The notes under the pieces were generated by a model. That model searched no databases. It saw only the letters and a list, made by a program, of their open reading frames with translations, and was not told the DNA's origin. 64,000 bases of DNA from Polytrichum commune (lineage: Eukaryota; Streptophyta; Polytrichopsida; Polytrichales; Polytrichaceae). The position numbers and the translations under genes are program-made. The stretch lies in contig OX485806.1 of NCBI GenBank assembly GCA_950295325.1, positions 3,968,001-4,032,000 on the forward strand, read 5' to 3'. This document shows, piece after piece, positions 40,146 through 51,119 of the stretch; positions within the stretch are counted from its first letter, which is position 1, and each line of letters begins with the position of its first letter.

Positions 40146-43100
40146 TTGTCCCTTTGCAAAGGTTATTGAAGTTTTATAAAACCCACCATACCTCTTTGAG
40201 CAATGGACTTGTTATGTAAGAAAAACATATCTTATGGTTAGTTTTCACTGTTTGCCATGATTCTCAACTTGGATGTCAGTTTGGATTTTTTTTGGATCTG
40301 TGAATCTGATATGAGATTTTAGCACCGATCTATGGATTTTCTAATCTCCCATGTTGCTGCTATGCTTTTTCAAAGTCAAAAGTGTTGTAACCATAAAACA
40401 ACTGCATTACCCCCCTCCCTCCTTCACTTATGTTGGTTATTGAACCTAGCACAATAAGCAAATTTTGAGTTTGTAGTCTAATCTTTTTAAAACACATGTC
40501 TTATATCCACACCATTCAAATATAGGTGTCCAATTAAGATAACTAACCGAATTAGGCACATTGAACTTAGATGTTGATGAAAGGCACATTAGCTCTAAAT
40601 CCTACCACACAAGGATGCATAGCATGCAATTGTATTTTGTGTAGTGAACTTAATTACCGAAGCAATATAATTCAAATTATCTAAAATTAAAGGCATCCAG
40701 AACATAGGTGCATGTGGGGCGCAATCTTCACATGAATAACTTAGTATTCACCAAACCATGACATATTTGTCAAAGGAAAGCAAGACATCCCTAAGTTATG
40801 TGATGCTTCTAACTTGCAAAACCTTGGACCTCCACTTGCACCAAAACCTCGAAAATAAAACCTAAAGTGGATCACATCAACATTGCATTACATGTTTTCC
40901 ATTTGATTCGAAGGCTAACCATTGTTGGCTTTGTACTTTAATCCTTCATTGCCCTTGGTGACCCAAGGGGTCATCTCTTGTTGGGAGAGTATTCTAGACC
41001 GTCACCTCACATCATCATTTGGATTTCCTACTTGGCATGGTGATTCTTATCTATTTAAAGAATAAATAAGCACAAGTCCCATTATATTTAGCTTTGATAT
41101 GAAGGGGAACAATGCTCTAAAGTGAATTTGATCCAGCTCAGAGATGATTTTGAATTTTGTTCGAATGAAAAGACTTTTGTTCTTGGACCTTCATTATGAA
41201 ACCAATTTTTATATACAAGTCGTCAATCAAAATAAGTGTGGTTGATAGTGGGCTCCACATGAAGGGTGGTATGACAATGCCAAGTTCACTAGAATGCACC
41301 CCATGACAATTAAGGATTAAAAGAAGTGGACACAAACTGACACCTAGCTTGATTGGACACTTCAATTTTAGACGGTGTGTGGTTCTATGTGGATCTAACA
41401 ATTGACACCAAAAAACTTAGTGTTTATAAAAAAATTAGACAATGTGCTGAAATTTGTTAACTATTCTAGGTTTAAAAGTCGCATACTTAGTAGGGAGGGG
41501 GGGAATGTTTGCTTATCTCTACATGGTCACCTTGAAAAGAATATATATTCACCTTTATAAAGAATAAGATATACTTGAGGGCTCCAAGAATTATGAGATT
41601 AATGGCTACAACCTGAATGTGGATTTGTTAATCATCTCACCCTAATCGGATGTTTGATATCCATAGAGAAATGGGTGCAGAGCTAAAGAGTATGTATTGA
41701 AGTTCAAGACTGCAGGAAAAGTACCAACCATTTAAGAGGAATATGTGGAATATGCTTCGAATTAATGAAGAAAACCCAAAAGCATCCTACAACAATTCTG
41801 CCTTTGTTTGATGCCAATGATTTCTCAAGGCAGAATTCTTCACACATGGCATTCAAAATCCTCCCAATATTAGATATCCTACTCAATGCAAACTAAATTT
41901 GACCCCTCATTGATGGATTTCTTGATAGCAATATACTACCATACACAACTGTACCATATAAGTTGTAAAGTTGCTCATATTAAACATCAAATATCTAAAG
42001 GTAGACCATATATTCTTTGTCTTCTCTCGAATTACACATTTATGGATGCATTTCCTGGTCAGAATGAAGACGTTTTCAACAAATAAGGGTTCAAGAATCG
42101 GCACCATCTTTGACCTCTCTAGAATTTAAAGAAATCCTGGCACATTTGTACAGTAGCACTCAGTTTCCAATTGTACAAAAGATGATGTCCGAAGTGAAGT
42201 GGTTTGACCTCATTTTCTTGCATAGAAGGTGGGATGAGCAAACACTTGTATCTCCTGCTATTTATGAGTCAAATGAGTTTGATTAATTTCCAACATTATT
42301 TTGCAAATATCTTTTTCACGCCAAACCAAGAAGCAGCTTACGGTAAAGCCATCTTCACTCTTTGCCACTTTTCCAAATTCATTATGATCATCAGATACCT
42401 TCACGCATCTGCTTTTTCATATCTGAGAACTAAACTGAGGTTCCAACACATGTGTTCCAGAGCATTTGCAAAGGAGAGTACTGGAGAACTATCTTTTCAA
42501 ACAATTTCAGCCCTTCCAATGCTAGAGGGTGTCCTGAAGTGTACTGTACATTCATCTTTTGTGGATTGATCAATCTCAGTACATGGAGAATTTATATTTT
42601 GAATTATCACATAGTTCACATAGCCTCTAGTCGAGTACAGGCTGCCCTTCAGGTCTAGGAACTCAGTAAGTTGGATGGTTCTCAACTACGTTACATTCAT
42701 ATTGGATGCCCTACAAATGCAGAACATATAAGATTCAGATTGAAGCCCCACACATGCCCAACCTATATGATCATTTACCAAACCCAGCAGACTATTGTTC
42801 CTCCAGGGCACAAGCTTCCCAGGTCTCAACCTCATTCAAAGCATTTAAAACTGCACTTCAGAAACTTATCCTGAGCTGAGATCTTGAAACGCTCAACTTC
42901 TACAAGGCAGACATCTTGATCAGCCTATGATGGAAAAATATTTGGGATTTTTCAAGCAGGGGACGCATGGTTGTACTTGAACAATTCACAACTTCAAGCT
43001 GAAACCCTCAATAACTTCAAATAAGGACTGCAGAGTTGTCCTTGGTTGGAGACCTACCATCTGCATGGACTAACCATCTCCAATTTCTCTGCCCAGATGT

Positions 43101-44073
43101 AATTAGTACAGTTAATAGGATTATCCATCAGCAAGGGAATTGGAAGTTGCAAGCACCAAACGCCAGTTGAGATGAAAAGCACGTTTGGTACATGTCCCTG
43201 TAGTCTGCAGAAACCCACAAAAGAAACAAGAACGAGAATAAATGTACATCTCAAACAAAGGTTTGTAATCAGGATGCAAGAGAAGATGTAAACTCACAGC
43301 CAGATATTATATAGTTTGTGCAGAAATAAATAATTTGAACATATGCATTCCTGTGAACTAGGAAGCATCAGAGAAGTAAACATCAGCACAAGATCAACAA
43401 TGTGGCCATTTGAAACCTGGCCACTGCATACACTAGCAAAGTTTTGATCCACCAGTGCTACCTGTCAAAATTGCAGCACGAACCTTTGCTTGAAGCGATT
43501 AAGGTACAGGAGACATCCAAGCACTCTGTGTATAGAAGCATGCACTCTCCTTTGCAAATTCCCCGCCCATGTGATTGTCGGTTCTTGTGATGTTGGACAT
43601 TCTCAACCAAACACTCGATCACAAAACTCACATCAATCTGCTGTTCAAACAGCTTCGCATGCAAATCTGAATCACCTCATTGCAATTGGAAGAGCTCTTG
43701 CAGATCCTTTTCCCCTGAGAGCGCCAAGGAGAGAATCAATGTGTTGAGTAAAGTGCACAGTGGTCATAAAACAAAGGCCGTTTAAAATCAACAGCAGCCT
43801 ATGCATGAGATATATCACATTCAAGAACTGTGTGTCGACTCTCTGGTCAACTCATCTTGTACAACCAGTATGAAAATTTGGAACCACTCACTCATTTCAA
43901 TCTCATTCACAGAGAACTCGGGTCCACCATGGCGCACTCCACCCATGTTTTGAGGAGATCCAATCAACTGACAAAGGCTCTCAATTGTTTGGGCGCCTTG
44001 GCTATGGCGTCGTGAGGTTCGGTGTTTGCAAATCTTCGTCAGTGAGGAGTCTAATGTACGAATGTATATAACC
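40146..44073. other. Gene-poor spacer and 3' flank of nucleoside hydrolase gene
   Basis: Holds partial AAGGTAGATG-family copies at about 40440-40570 (reverse) and 41336-41650 (forward). Open frames at 42204-42569 and 43490-43747 have no recognisable content and no exon context. The last few hundred bases before 44074 are probably the 3' untranslated region of the minus-strand gene. The extent of any transcript cannot be judged. Confidence 0.45.
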
Positions 44074-45276
44074 CTAGACCCTAAACCCCATGCCTTGCTG
44101 CACTGCCAACAGCGAGCCTTTCATGAGGGACGAGATTGCCACCGCAAGTCGTTCTGGAACAATATCTCGGCCCTCCAGAATCCAAAAATGTGTGTCACAA
44201 TCTTGCACAATGCGGTCTCTCTCCCGGAAGATATCCAGGGCGTCAACAACTTCATTGCCTGCCGACCCCAGGGCCGCAAGCACGTCATAGAGGACGAGCT
44301 TCGTGAGGTAAGGGACGACTTCCTTGCCCACAGGAAGTGTCGTCTCCTTGTCATGTGTCTGCTTGGGCCAATCGGTCTTATGCTGCAAGAACCAGCTCTG
44401 ATCCATGTAGGGCGCAAATCGCTTGCCAGGGTCACTCTCACAAGAGCGTTCGTAAAATGTTAAATCCTGTTCAACTTGCACACGACGAAGGTGAGCACCG
44501 ATGGGGTTCCCCGTGGCCTCAAGCTCAGCGAAAAGCTCCGAGGTCAATGGTACAGCGAAGCTAGCGTCCTTCGTATAAGTGTGGCTGGAGAGACGTTTTT
44601 CCTGCAGAGATGTATGAAAATCTGCAGCTGCGGGGAGGTTGAACCGGTTGTTTGCAGCTTTCCCATCAGGTTCGAACTTCCCCTGCGGAGATATCCAGTT
44701 GCCCCCTTGCATGTAGACCTCATCTGTGTACATGACAAAGAGATCGGGATATGTGTTGGCAAATTGTTGTATGTCTTGCAACGATGACAAGCAGACTAAA
44801 TGGAGCTTCTCCCCTGTCTCCATGGCGGATGCATATGTCTGGCGCAGAAGCTCCTGCCCATCCTCCGGAGCAGGAGAGTCAACAGGTGCCATGAAATCTG
44901 TGTCAAACTCGTAGTCAAGCTCCTCGTGTTCTTCGAGTGACCCGCAGGTGCCTTGGGCAACAGGGACTTGGTGGAGGCCCAACTCGTTGAGAGCTCCCCG
45001 GACGAACCGCACCCTCTTCTCGATTGGCATCAAATTGGTCACCACTGCTCGGACTTCCACGAGCTTCAATCGGTGGAGCTCCTTCAGGAGTATGAGTGCG
45101 GCGAGGTCGTCGTAATCCTTCCCGGCATCCGTGATCACTACCAGAGGCCGGGGCTTTTGGCCCCTCCTCGCAAAATCGTCTGCGACTTTCAGAAGTGAGA
45201 GGTAGATGCCTGTCTCGCTTGTGGAAAGTCCTTTTGGAATTCGTACATCGGCATGGTTCGTTGCATCTGTTTCCAT
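44074..45276 (-). CDS. Nucleoside hydrolase (IUNH) superfamily protein
   Basis: Predicted hydrolase of N-glycosidic bonds in nucleosides, or a divergent relative. One uninterrupted exon on the minus strand, 400 aa, starting at ATG 45276 and ending at TAG 44074-44076. The frame stays open for 30 codons upstream, but its first codon is TTG, and an acceptor-like CTCGTAG lies just before the ATG, so a leader intron is possible. The calcium-binding Asp cluster is present as VVITDAGKDYDDLAALILL (46-64: Asp50, Asp54, Asp56, Asp57), somewhat different from the classic DPGxDD form. Residues 188-220 carry QGGN, GKFEPDGKAANNRFNLPAAA, which fits the ribose-binding region of the family. The C-terminal ~150 residues are less familiar. 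Substrate not predictable. GC content is visibly higher than its AT-rich surroundings. Confidence 0.85.
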   Translation of the reverse strand: METDATNHADVRIPKGLSTSETGIYLSLLKVADDFARRGQKPRPLVVITDAGKDYDDLAALILLKELHRLKLVEVRAVVTNLMPIEKRVRFVRGALNELGLHQVPVAQGTCGSLEEHEELDYEFDTDFMAPVDSPAPEDGQELLRQTYASAMETGEKLHLVCLSSLQDIQQFANTYPDLFVMYTDEVYMQGGNWISPQGKFEPDGKAANNRFNLPAAADFHTSLQEKRLSSHTYTKDASFAVPLTSELFAELEATGNPIGAHLRRVQVEQDLTFYERSCESDPGKRFAPYMDQSWFLQHKTDWPKQTHDKETTLPVGKEVVPYLTKLVLYDVLAALGSAGNEVVDALDIFRERDRIVQDCDTHFWILEGRDIVPERLAVAISSLMKGSLLAVQQGMGFRV

Positions 45277-46861
45277 TTTGCAATGAGGCGGAGATCCCAC
45301 TACGAGGTAGAAATAGCTTGTGTAAAACAGGACAGATATGATATTGCCGCAGTGTGAGCAGTACAAGAAGATAGAATCTGCCCTTGTTCTGCAACCTCTT
45401 GTCTCTGCAAAGCCATCAAAGAGAAAAATATTTAAACAACTTCTCTAAGCTATGTTGATGGTGAGAGAGAGAGAGGGAGAGAGTCGTTAATTCGAAAAAT
45501 TTGCCTAACCTCAACATCCTACATACCATCACGGAGAACTCCCATGCTTGTTGCCATGACGTCTGACATTGAGATTTGAGAATCAAATTCTCCATCCCTA
45601 TGCAATCTCGGCCCCCGACTTACTTTCTCATCTCTAAACTCCTCACATAGCAAGCAGTGACACTCTTGTCTCATTTGTTCGAAATTTCAATTCCCCGCCA
45701 AATGCTGCAGGATTTTAGTGGTACCAAGAGCACACCCATCAGCCCCAGCGTCTGGGATACCTCACTTTGATAACAACACAGAAACACGCAATCTCATGTA
45801 GAGTTTTGGGTGGTAGAATGTCTAGTAGAACGCCCTATTTCACAGAACGCACGGCCATGTGAAAAATGACGCACAACACGAACACATTCTCAAGTCACGG
45901 TCAAACACCCATTCATTTTTCATTCCTGAATTGAGGGACACATATTTTATACATTCGAGATTGAACCTGGCTGAACCCCTCTCTCCAACTTCTAAAACAC
46001 TTTGGCCATGTCAGGCACCCTGGCAGGTCACTAACTAGAAGTCAATGATCAAACCCAACTTACAACAAAACCTCCACTAAGCTCTAACTACTTACCTCGT
46101 GCTCCAAGACGCAACCCAACCCTGGCAAACACCACAGAACACCGCCACACCTGAGCACTTCCACAACACCAAACTGCGTGTGTAGCGAAGTGCAACCACC
46201 CATCTTATGTACGATCAGCACGAGACTCCGCTTCGAGTTCATCAAAATAGTCTGCAAGTAGCCCGGTGTTTTACCAAACCCGAGGGCGGCTACTCGTTGT
46301 AGCATGAGTGAGTTGGCCGAGTGAGGATGGAACTAGCGGATGTCGGCTTACCACTTGCGCTCACTTTGTGCATAACTTTTTCAGTCGGAATCTGTGCATG
46401 ACGAGGCTCAAAAGTAACAGGAGATGCGTGAGGGGAAGTGCAATCTGAATGGCGCGAGCAATTCTAGATGCTCAAGTTTGACCTATGTGCAGTGTGCAAA
46501 GTGAAACTCATGCCCTACCCCTGGCCTAGTAAGAGTTCCGGCCTGCTCCTCCGAACGGGCGTTGATACTTGTTAGGTGCACTTGCATACAACCACCCGCG
46601 ATGGATGAGCTCTGATTCAGCCCCACTTTCAACCCCAGGTGGGAGTGTAATTTCCGCCCCCACCCCCACCCCGTTTACAAACATTCACCGCGGTACTCTG
46701 AAGAGCGGATGCGTCGTCCCCGATCGTCGCTCCCGTTGGTGCACTTCGAGTGGAGACAAGCATTTTCATGGACTCATATAGTGTTAACACGTTGCACACA
46801 AAACGCAAACACAAGCATAAAGGCGTGTTAAATTGCGTAATATTATCTTTAAAGGAGAGTA
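45277..46861. other. 5' flank of nucleoside hydrolase gene, no supported gene
   Basis: Contains a GA-rich run at about 45461-45484 (GAGAGAGAGAGGGAGAGAG) within about 210 bases of the minus-strand start codon, which may belong to its leader. The rest is moderate-GC sequence with no recognisable reading frame or RNA gene. Confidence 0.4.
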
Positions 46862-47630
46862 CAGTCTAACCTCCTTGATACGACACTCGTTTATATGACA
46901 CCCTTGATATTACGACACTTTTTTTGCAAGACCAAACTTTATAGTCCAAAACTCCCTCTTTTATACAACTACGACACTCGATAATGTGACATTCAGAATC
47001 TCCGTTTTGTCATATTAAAGAGGTACTTAATGCTAAAATTCTTTTCATCTATGTTATGTACATCTAAAATACATCCATTTTTACTTTGGAACTACTTTGG
47101 AACTTCACTTATCATTGGGAACTTAATGATAAATAGGGTTATTAGTGTAGAATGGACATGGTTAAGTTTAGAGTGGCTTCTTACCTAGTATGTTGCCTTG
47201 TACATGGGTGATATAGTGTCACCAAAATCTTGATGCTAAACATCGTGCATCATTGTTGTATATTTTCTTATTAGAGAACTCTTTATATTATGGTGTTAAT
47301 GAAATAATTAGTTTTCAAAAATTAGTAGGGAATCTAGATAAGATGGCAATTGCTAACTTGGGTAGGCAACACTAGAGATCTTTGGACTCCTATTTCAAAA
47401 GTTCTTGAGAATATTTGTATTTGTTTGGAGTTATACGTCATTATTTCGTTCCATCTATATTGATTAAGCTCATTGTGTATGTTTTTAAGCTCATATTACT
47501 TATGTTTTTGTATTCCCTCAATAGTACGACAATTTTATGCCATTTGTCATATCAATGAGAAGACGACACCTCAATTAATACGACTTTTATTGTGTTTCCC
47601 AAATGGGTCATACCAAAGAGGGAGAACAAT
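46862..47630. mobile_element. Possible pogo/Tigger-like (Tc1/mariner) remnant
   Basis: The left end, TA then CAGTCTAACCTCCTTGATAC, resembles the start of pogo/Tigger elements (CAGT.. AACCTC.. TA). Related subterminal motifs TACGACACT recur nearby and appear inverted on the right (AGACGACACCTC, AATACGACTT). The right end near GGTCATACCAAAGAGGGAGA is a diverged inverse of the left. No transposase is present. Boundaries and class are tentative. Confidence 0.4.
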
Positions 47631-47926
47631 ATTCTCATTGTGTGTCCCACACTTTCATTCTACATGAGCTTCGTAGACGGTGGGTCCTATGATCAAAACT
47701 AATATCTTACAATACACAAGGCTTTACATAGAAATAGTTGAAGCTAAGGTTTTATGTGGTCAAAGGTTGTGAGGTATTGACAATTGACTCTCTTATAGAG
47801 GAGTTGAAAGTTGGGCCGCAATAAAGCTTTCTAAGCCCTGCCAGCATTACAGTAGCGGTTGGGCTTGACGTGTGGGTCCAGCTCCCATTTCAAGGCATGT
47901 ATTGATAACAGGTGAACATGCTCTAA

Positions 47927-48033
47927 GGGTGAGTTTCCACGTAGACCGCTCGCCCACCAGATTCTAGTGGGAATATAAAGGATTAGTTTCCATGTAGGCC
48001 ACTCGCCCACTAGATTCTAGTGAAAACTCACTC
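47927..48033. mobile_element. 107-bp MITE with TAA target duplication
   Basis: Ends GGGTGAGTTTCCACGTAG and CTAGTGAAAACTCACTC are inverted with few differences. TAA flanks both sides (47924-47926 and 48034-48036). It is built from two tandem copies of the 40-bp palindromic unit also seen at 5788-5827 (TTTCCA...CTAGTGG core). Its ends resemble those of the MITE at 27522. Confidence 0.7.
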
Positions 48034-49152
48034 TAAGGATACTCATCTCCTACAAACTTCTCTCCCATCCTATGGTCTTGAAGTTCTCTCCCGCTCCTAC
48101 GTAGTAACTACAAATAGAATAAAGCCGAAGGACGTAAACTACAAACATCATGACTACTCTCAACCACACCTTGTATCACCATAGTTGGACAAGTGAGCAT
48201 AGTTGTGGTTGTGGTTGTCACCCGATGCACATTTTCCCTCCTCATCCTTCGAAAATAGAATTAAAGAAGGTAAGCTCCAACCATCAACTACCGAAACAAT
48301 GCACGAATGGGAAGAATCGACCACACGTTACAGATGAGCCGGTTGAGTATGAGAAATAACACCAGTTCAAGTCCAAGACTGTAGGCACGTCGCCGATCGT
48401 TCTGGAGGACTCAGTCTATAGAATCATACATTGAATGAATTTAGGAAATCCGGAAAGATATGAACGTGTAAGCGGTTGGGCTTGGATCTCGACTCACTGG
48501 GCCCAAAATCTCTCTGTGAGCATTAGGTGCTTGGTTTGTGAAGGATTTTGCAAACAGTCCAAGCAACAGCAGAACACACGCTTGGGAGCAGTGCAGTGCA
48601 GTGCAGGGCAAGCCATTTAAGGTGCCGAAAGCTTAATCCAGTCGGCCATTCTTGGTCTGCAGCTGCTGTGTGGGTCACTCGCTTCCTAAGTTAACTTCTG
48701 TGCCACATGGGGAGGCTAGGCCCACCTTTCCTCTTTATTTGTGCATTCTTGCCATGTGGCGGATAAAGATCGCTCAGTATACTACCCCGCGCGCTTTCCA
48801 TGTGATCGTGGGCTAGGAAGATCTCGGCCATCGATCGCGATCTGAGAGATCTAGAGGTTTCTATGATGCCCCAGCTTCTAGGTTTTTTTTCCCCTTCGGG
48901 TAGAGCCTGAAAACTTCACGTTGGATGACGACCTTCACCTCCATGCGCACTCACGAATCTTGGATGAAATTTTTCAAATTAAGTCCTTCATTAAAGAGGA
49001 CTTGCGGAGGAGATGATGTCAACCGGGGGGCGGGGGGGGGGGTTCGAATTCCTACCTCTTCCCTATGAAAGGATGAACCAAGGGTACTACCCATCAACTC
49101 CAAGCCCCTTTTGATGACTAGCCTTGGAATGAAATGAAATTTTACCGGTTGC
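48034..49152. other. Gene-free stretch
   Basis: No supported gene. GTGCAGTGCAGTGCAG is a short tandem run near 48590-48606, and a long G tract lies at about 49025-49042. About 48700-48900 is moderately GC-rich without coding content. Confidence 0.4.
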
Positions 49153-49256
49153 ATGAGAGCATTTGTGTGGGATTTTGAAGGTTCCTAGAGGGGAACTCCA
49201 TTGGGAACTTAAGGAACCCTCTAGGAACCTTCAAAATCCCATACAAATGCTCTCAT
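49153..49256. repeat. Near-perfect 104-nt hairpin
   Basis: Left arm 49153-49192 (starts ATGAGAGCATTTGTGTGGGA) pairs with right arm 49217-49256 (ends CAAATGCTCTCAT) at 39 of 40 positions, with a 24-nt loop. It could be a very short foldback transposon or a small-RNA precursor. There is no target duplication that I can see. Confidence 0.8.
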
Positions 49257-50009
49257 ACGATGGGATGAACTATCAACGCCTTCATCTTGCAAACATTGAG
49301 ATTTCATCTATCGGAATTTTTTGCCCGAGCAGTTTCGTAGACCGTAGGATGGGGCTCCGTGAATGATGCCTTGGATGTGGTATGCCCACGACCACACACC
49401 CTCCATTCGCAGCGCCTAAGTGGCATGGGTACACTACTCTAGCCTTGGACACTTCCAATGAGATCACCTTGACACCATAGCATCTACATGTTACAACGGC
49501 AAGATCGGCACATTCCATGGCCCACCCACCTCACCTTGCTTGCTCACTAATGTTATGAATCACCTTAGTCCACCCAACTATGGTGGGGGGTCCTTGGACC
49601 TTGTTGTATGGGTACCTCAAAGCCCTTTGGGGGGGTACCATGTCCGGTATCTTCAAGGCACTAGTGGCTAGCTAGGAACTTGTATAGTGTGTCACTATAG
49701 TGTCCATCCTCGAAAGGGGAGAGTAGTATTTGTCCCAATGTCCCCTTGTCCAGTGGGCATCGGGTCATTGGCATTACGAACGGACACTTTATTCACGCCG
49801 GCCCCTTGCTTGAAAGGGGTTGGAGTTTCTATCTATCTATGAATCGTTGAGCACAAGAGCACATTGACTATCCCAATTAGTGACAGAGGGCTAATAGTGA
49901 GTGCGGGAAATTAGTGAAGGTGATACTAAATTTCTCTACGCTTAGGAAAATAGTGTTACCAAAACATCTAGGAAACAATGTTTATCACGACATTATTCAT
50001 AACAATGAT
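49257..50009. other. Gene-free stretch
   Basis: Only short frames on both strands with no recognisable content. Several G tracts (near 49585 and 49629) but no defined element. Confidence 0.35.
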
Positions 50010-50135
50010 ATTCATTAAAAGTATCGACACTTGGCACTATTCATTGAAAGCACCAGTCCTCTTGGCACTATCCATTGAAAGTATTGGCATTATTCACTGA
50101 AAGTATCGGCATTTGGCACTCTTCATTGACAAGCA
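50010..50135 (+). repeat. Short tandem array (TTGGCACTATTCATTGAAAG-type)
   Basis: About four imperfect copies of CATTGAAAGTATCGGCA / TTGGCACTATTCATTGAAAG in a row, with unit length of roughly 30-35 bp and some shortened units. Confidence 0.6.
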
Positions 50136-50830
50136 TGTGTTTTCGTATTTTATAAAATTAGCACTCTACAAACTCCTTAGAGCATGCACTAATTTTCTTG
50201 AAATCTATGGTAAATGTGAATGTATTCATGAATTTAGTGTCACTCAGTAAAAAAATCAGCCATTGGTAACTTTGAGATTTGGCTAAATAGTGCGTGCTTC
50301 AAGAAATAGTACCACCCTCACTAATTGGGGTCATCAATGTAGTAATGGGAAGAATACAAAAACCATCAGTCAAGAACGGAAAGGTAAGGTAATGTAAGTT
50401 AGAAGCGCCTAGTAGCATAGACAAGCTTATACATTTACTTCTAGGAGAAGTTTTTTCTTCCTTTTTTTAGGAAAAGTATCAAAGTGAATTCATAAAGTCA
50501 AAAGGAAGAGACCCCAATTGATCCGGCCTTCATGGTTGGAGAAAAAAGGAGGGAATAATTTCCAATGAAGGTGAGAGAAGTCACCCTTACAAAGTAGGAT
50601 TCCTCGGCCCACCAAATGCTAACAAATTCAACTTCAATGTCTGCCTAATTCTCTTCACTTCTAAACTCAATATATTTCATCATTTGATTCCTATATGTCA
50701 TCCCCACGTGGATAGTTCTAGAAGGTTTGGCCTCTTCTCATGCAAATAAATCCCAAATATGATCTTGGTTGATTAGCAAATCTTGTACAAACCCATTCCA
50801 TAAAATGAGATTAAGGTGACTATCCTTCAA

Positions 50831-51119
50831 CTCGGGGGGTTCACTCCCTCTTATATTTTGCATACACGTGCGTTCGGGACCTATTTATTGGGGGGGGGGT
50901 TATTTACCTTGCAGAAAAGATTATAAGGTGATGGTATTTTACATGTAAAAAGCCTAAAAATATTATATGTGATAGTATTTTACATGTAAACATGTTTCAT
51001 TGTTTTAAAATCCCCTATTTTACATGTACATGTTTTACAAAATTTATCTACAATGAATATATTGGACCTTATTTTTTATCGCACGTTGTTCTATGATTTT
51101 CGCCAGTGAACCCCCCGAG
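50831..51119. mobile_element. 289-bp hAT-like MITE with perfect 8-bp TSD
   Basis: The perfect 15-bp terminal inverted repeats CTCGGGGGGTTCACT and AGTGAACCCCCCGAG lie at the ends, with the identical octamer TCCTTCAA on both sides (50823-50830 and 51120-51127). The body is AT-rich, with a second G tract near 50891-50899, and encodes nothing. An 8-bp duplication suggests a hAT-type transposase in trans. The TIR does not match classic hAT ends, so the class is inferred. Confidence 0.8.

Noticed and set aside
40400-41510. C tract at ~40410 and G tract at ~41493 as TIRs of a hAT-like element
   Set aside because: Similarity is limited to the homopolymer-like run, and no matching octamer flanks the pair.
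42204-42569. 121-codon plus-strand open frame
   Set aside because: No similarity, no splice-linked neighbours and composition like the surrounding AT-rich spacer.
44070-44090. Telomere-like CCCTA/CCCTAAACCCC motif near the end of the nucleoside hydrolase gene
   Set aside because: It is a single short motif encoding the last codons and stop, not an array.
44090-45394. Other-frame and opposite-strand open frames across the nucleoside hydrolase gene
   Set aside because: They are shadows of the 400-aa minus-strand frame, which alone carries family motifs.
49030-49050. GGTTCGAATTCC as a tRNA T-loop
   Set aside because: No cloverleaf could be drawn around it; the flanking G tract and downstream sequence do not pair.
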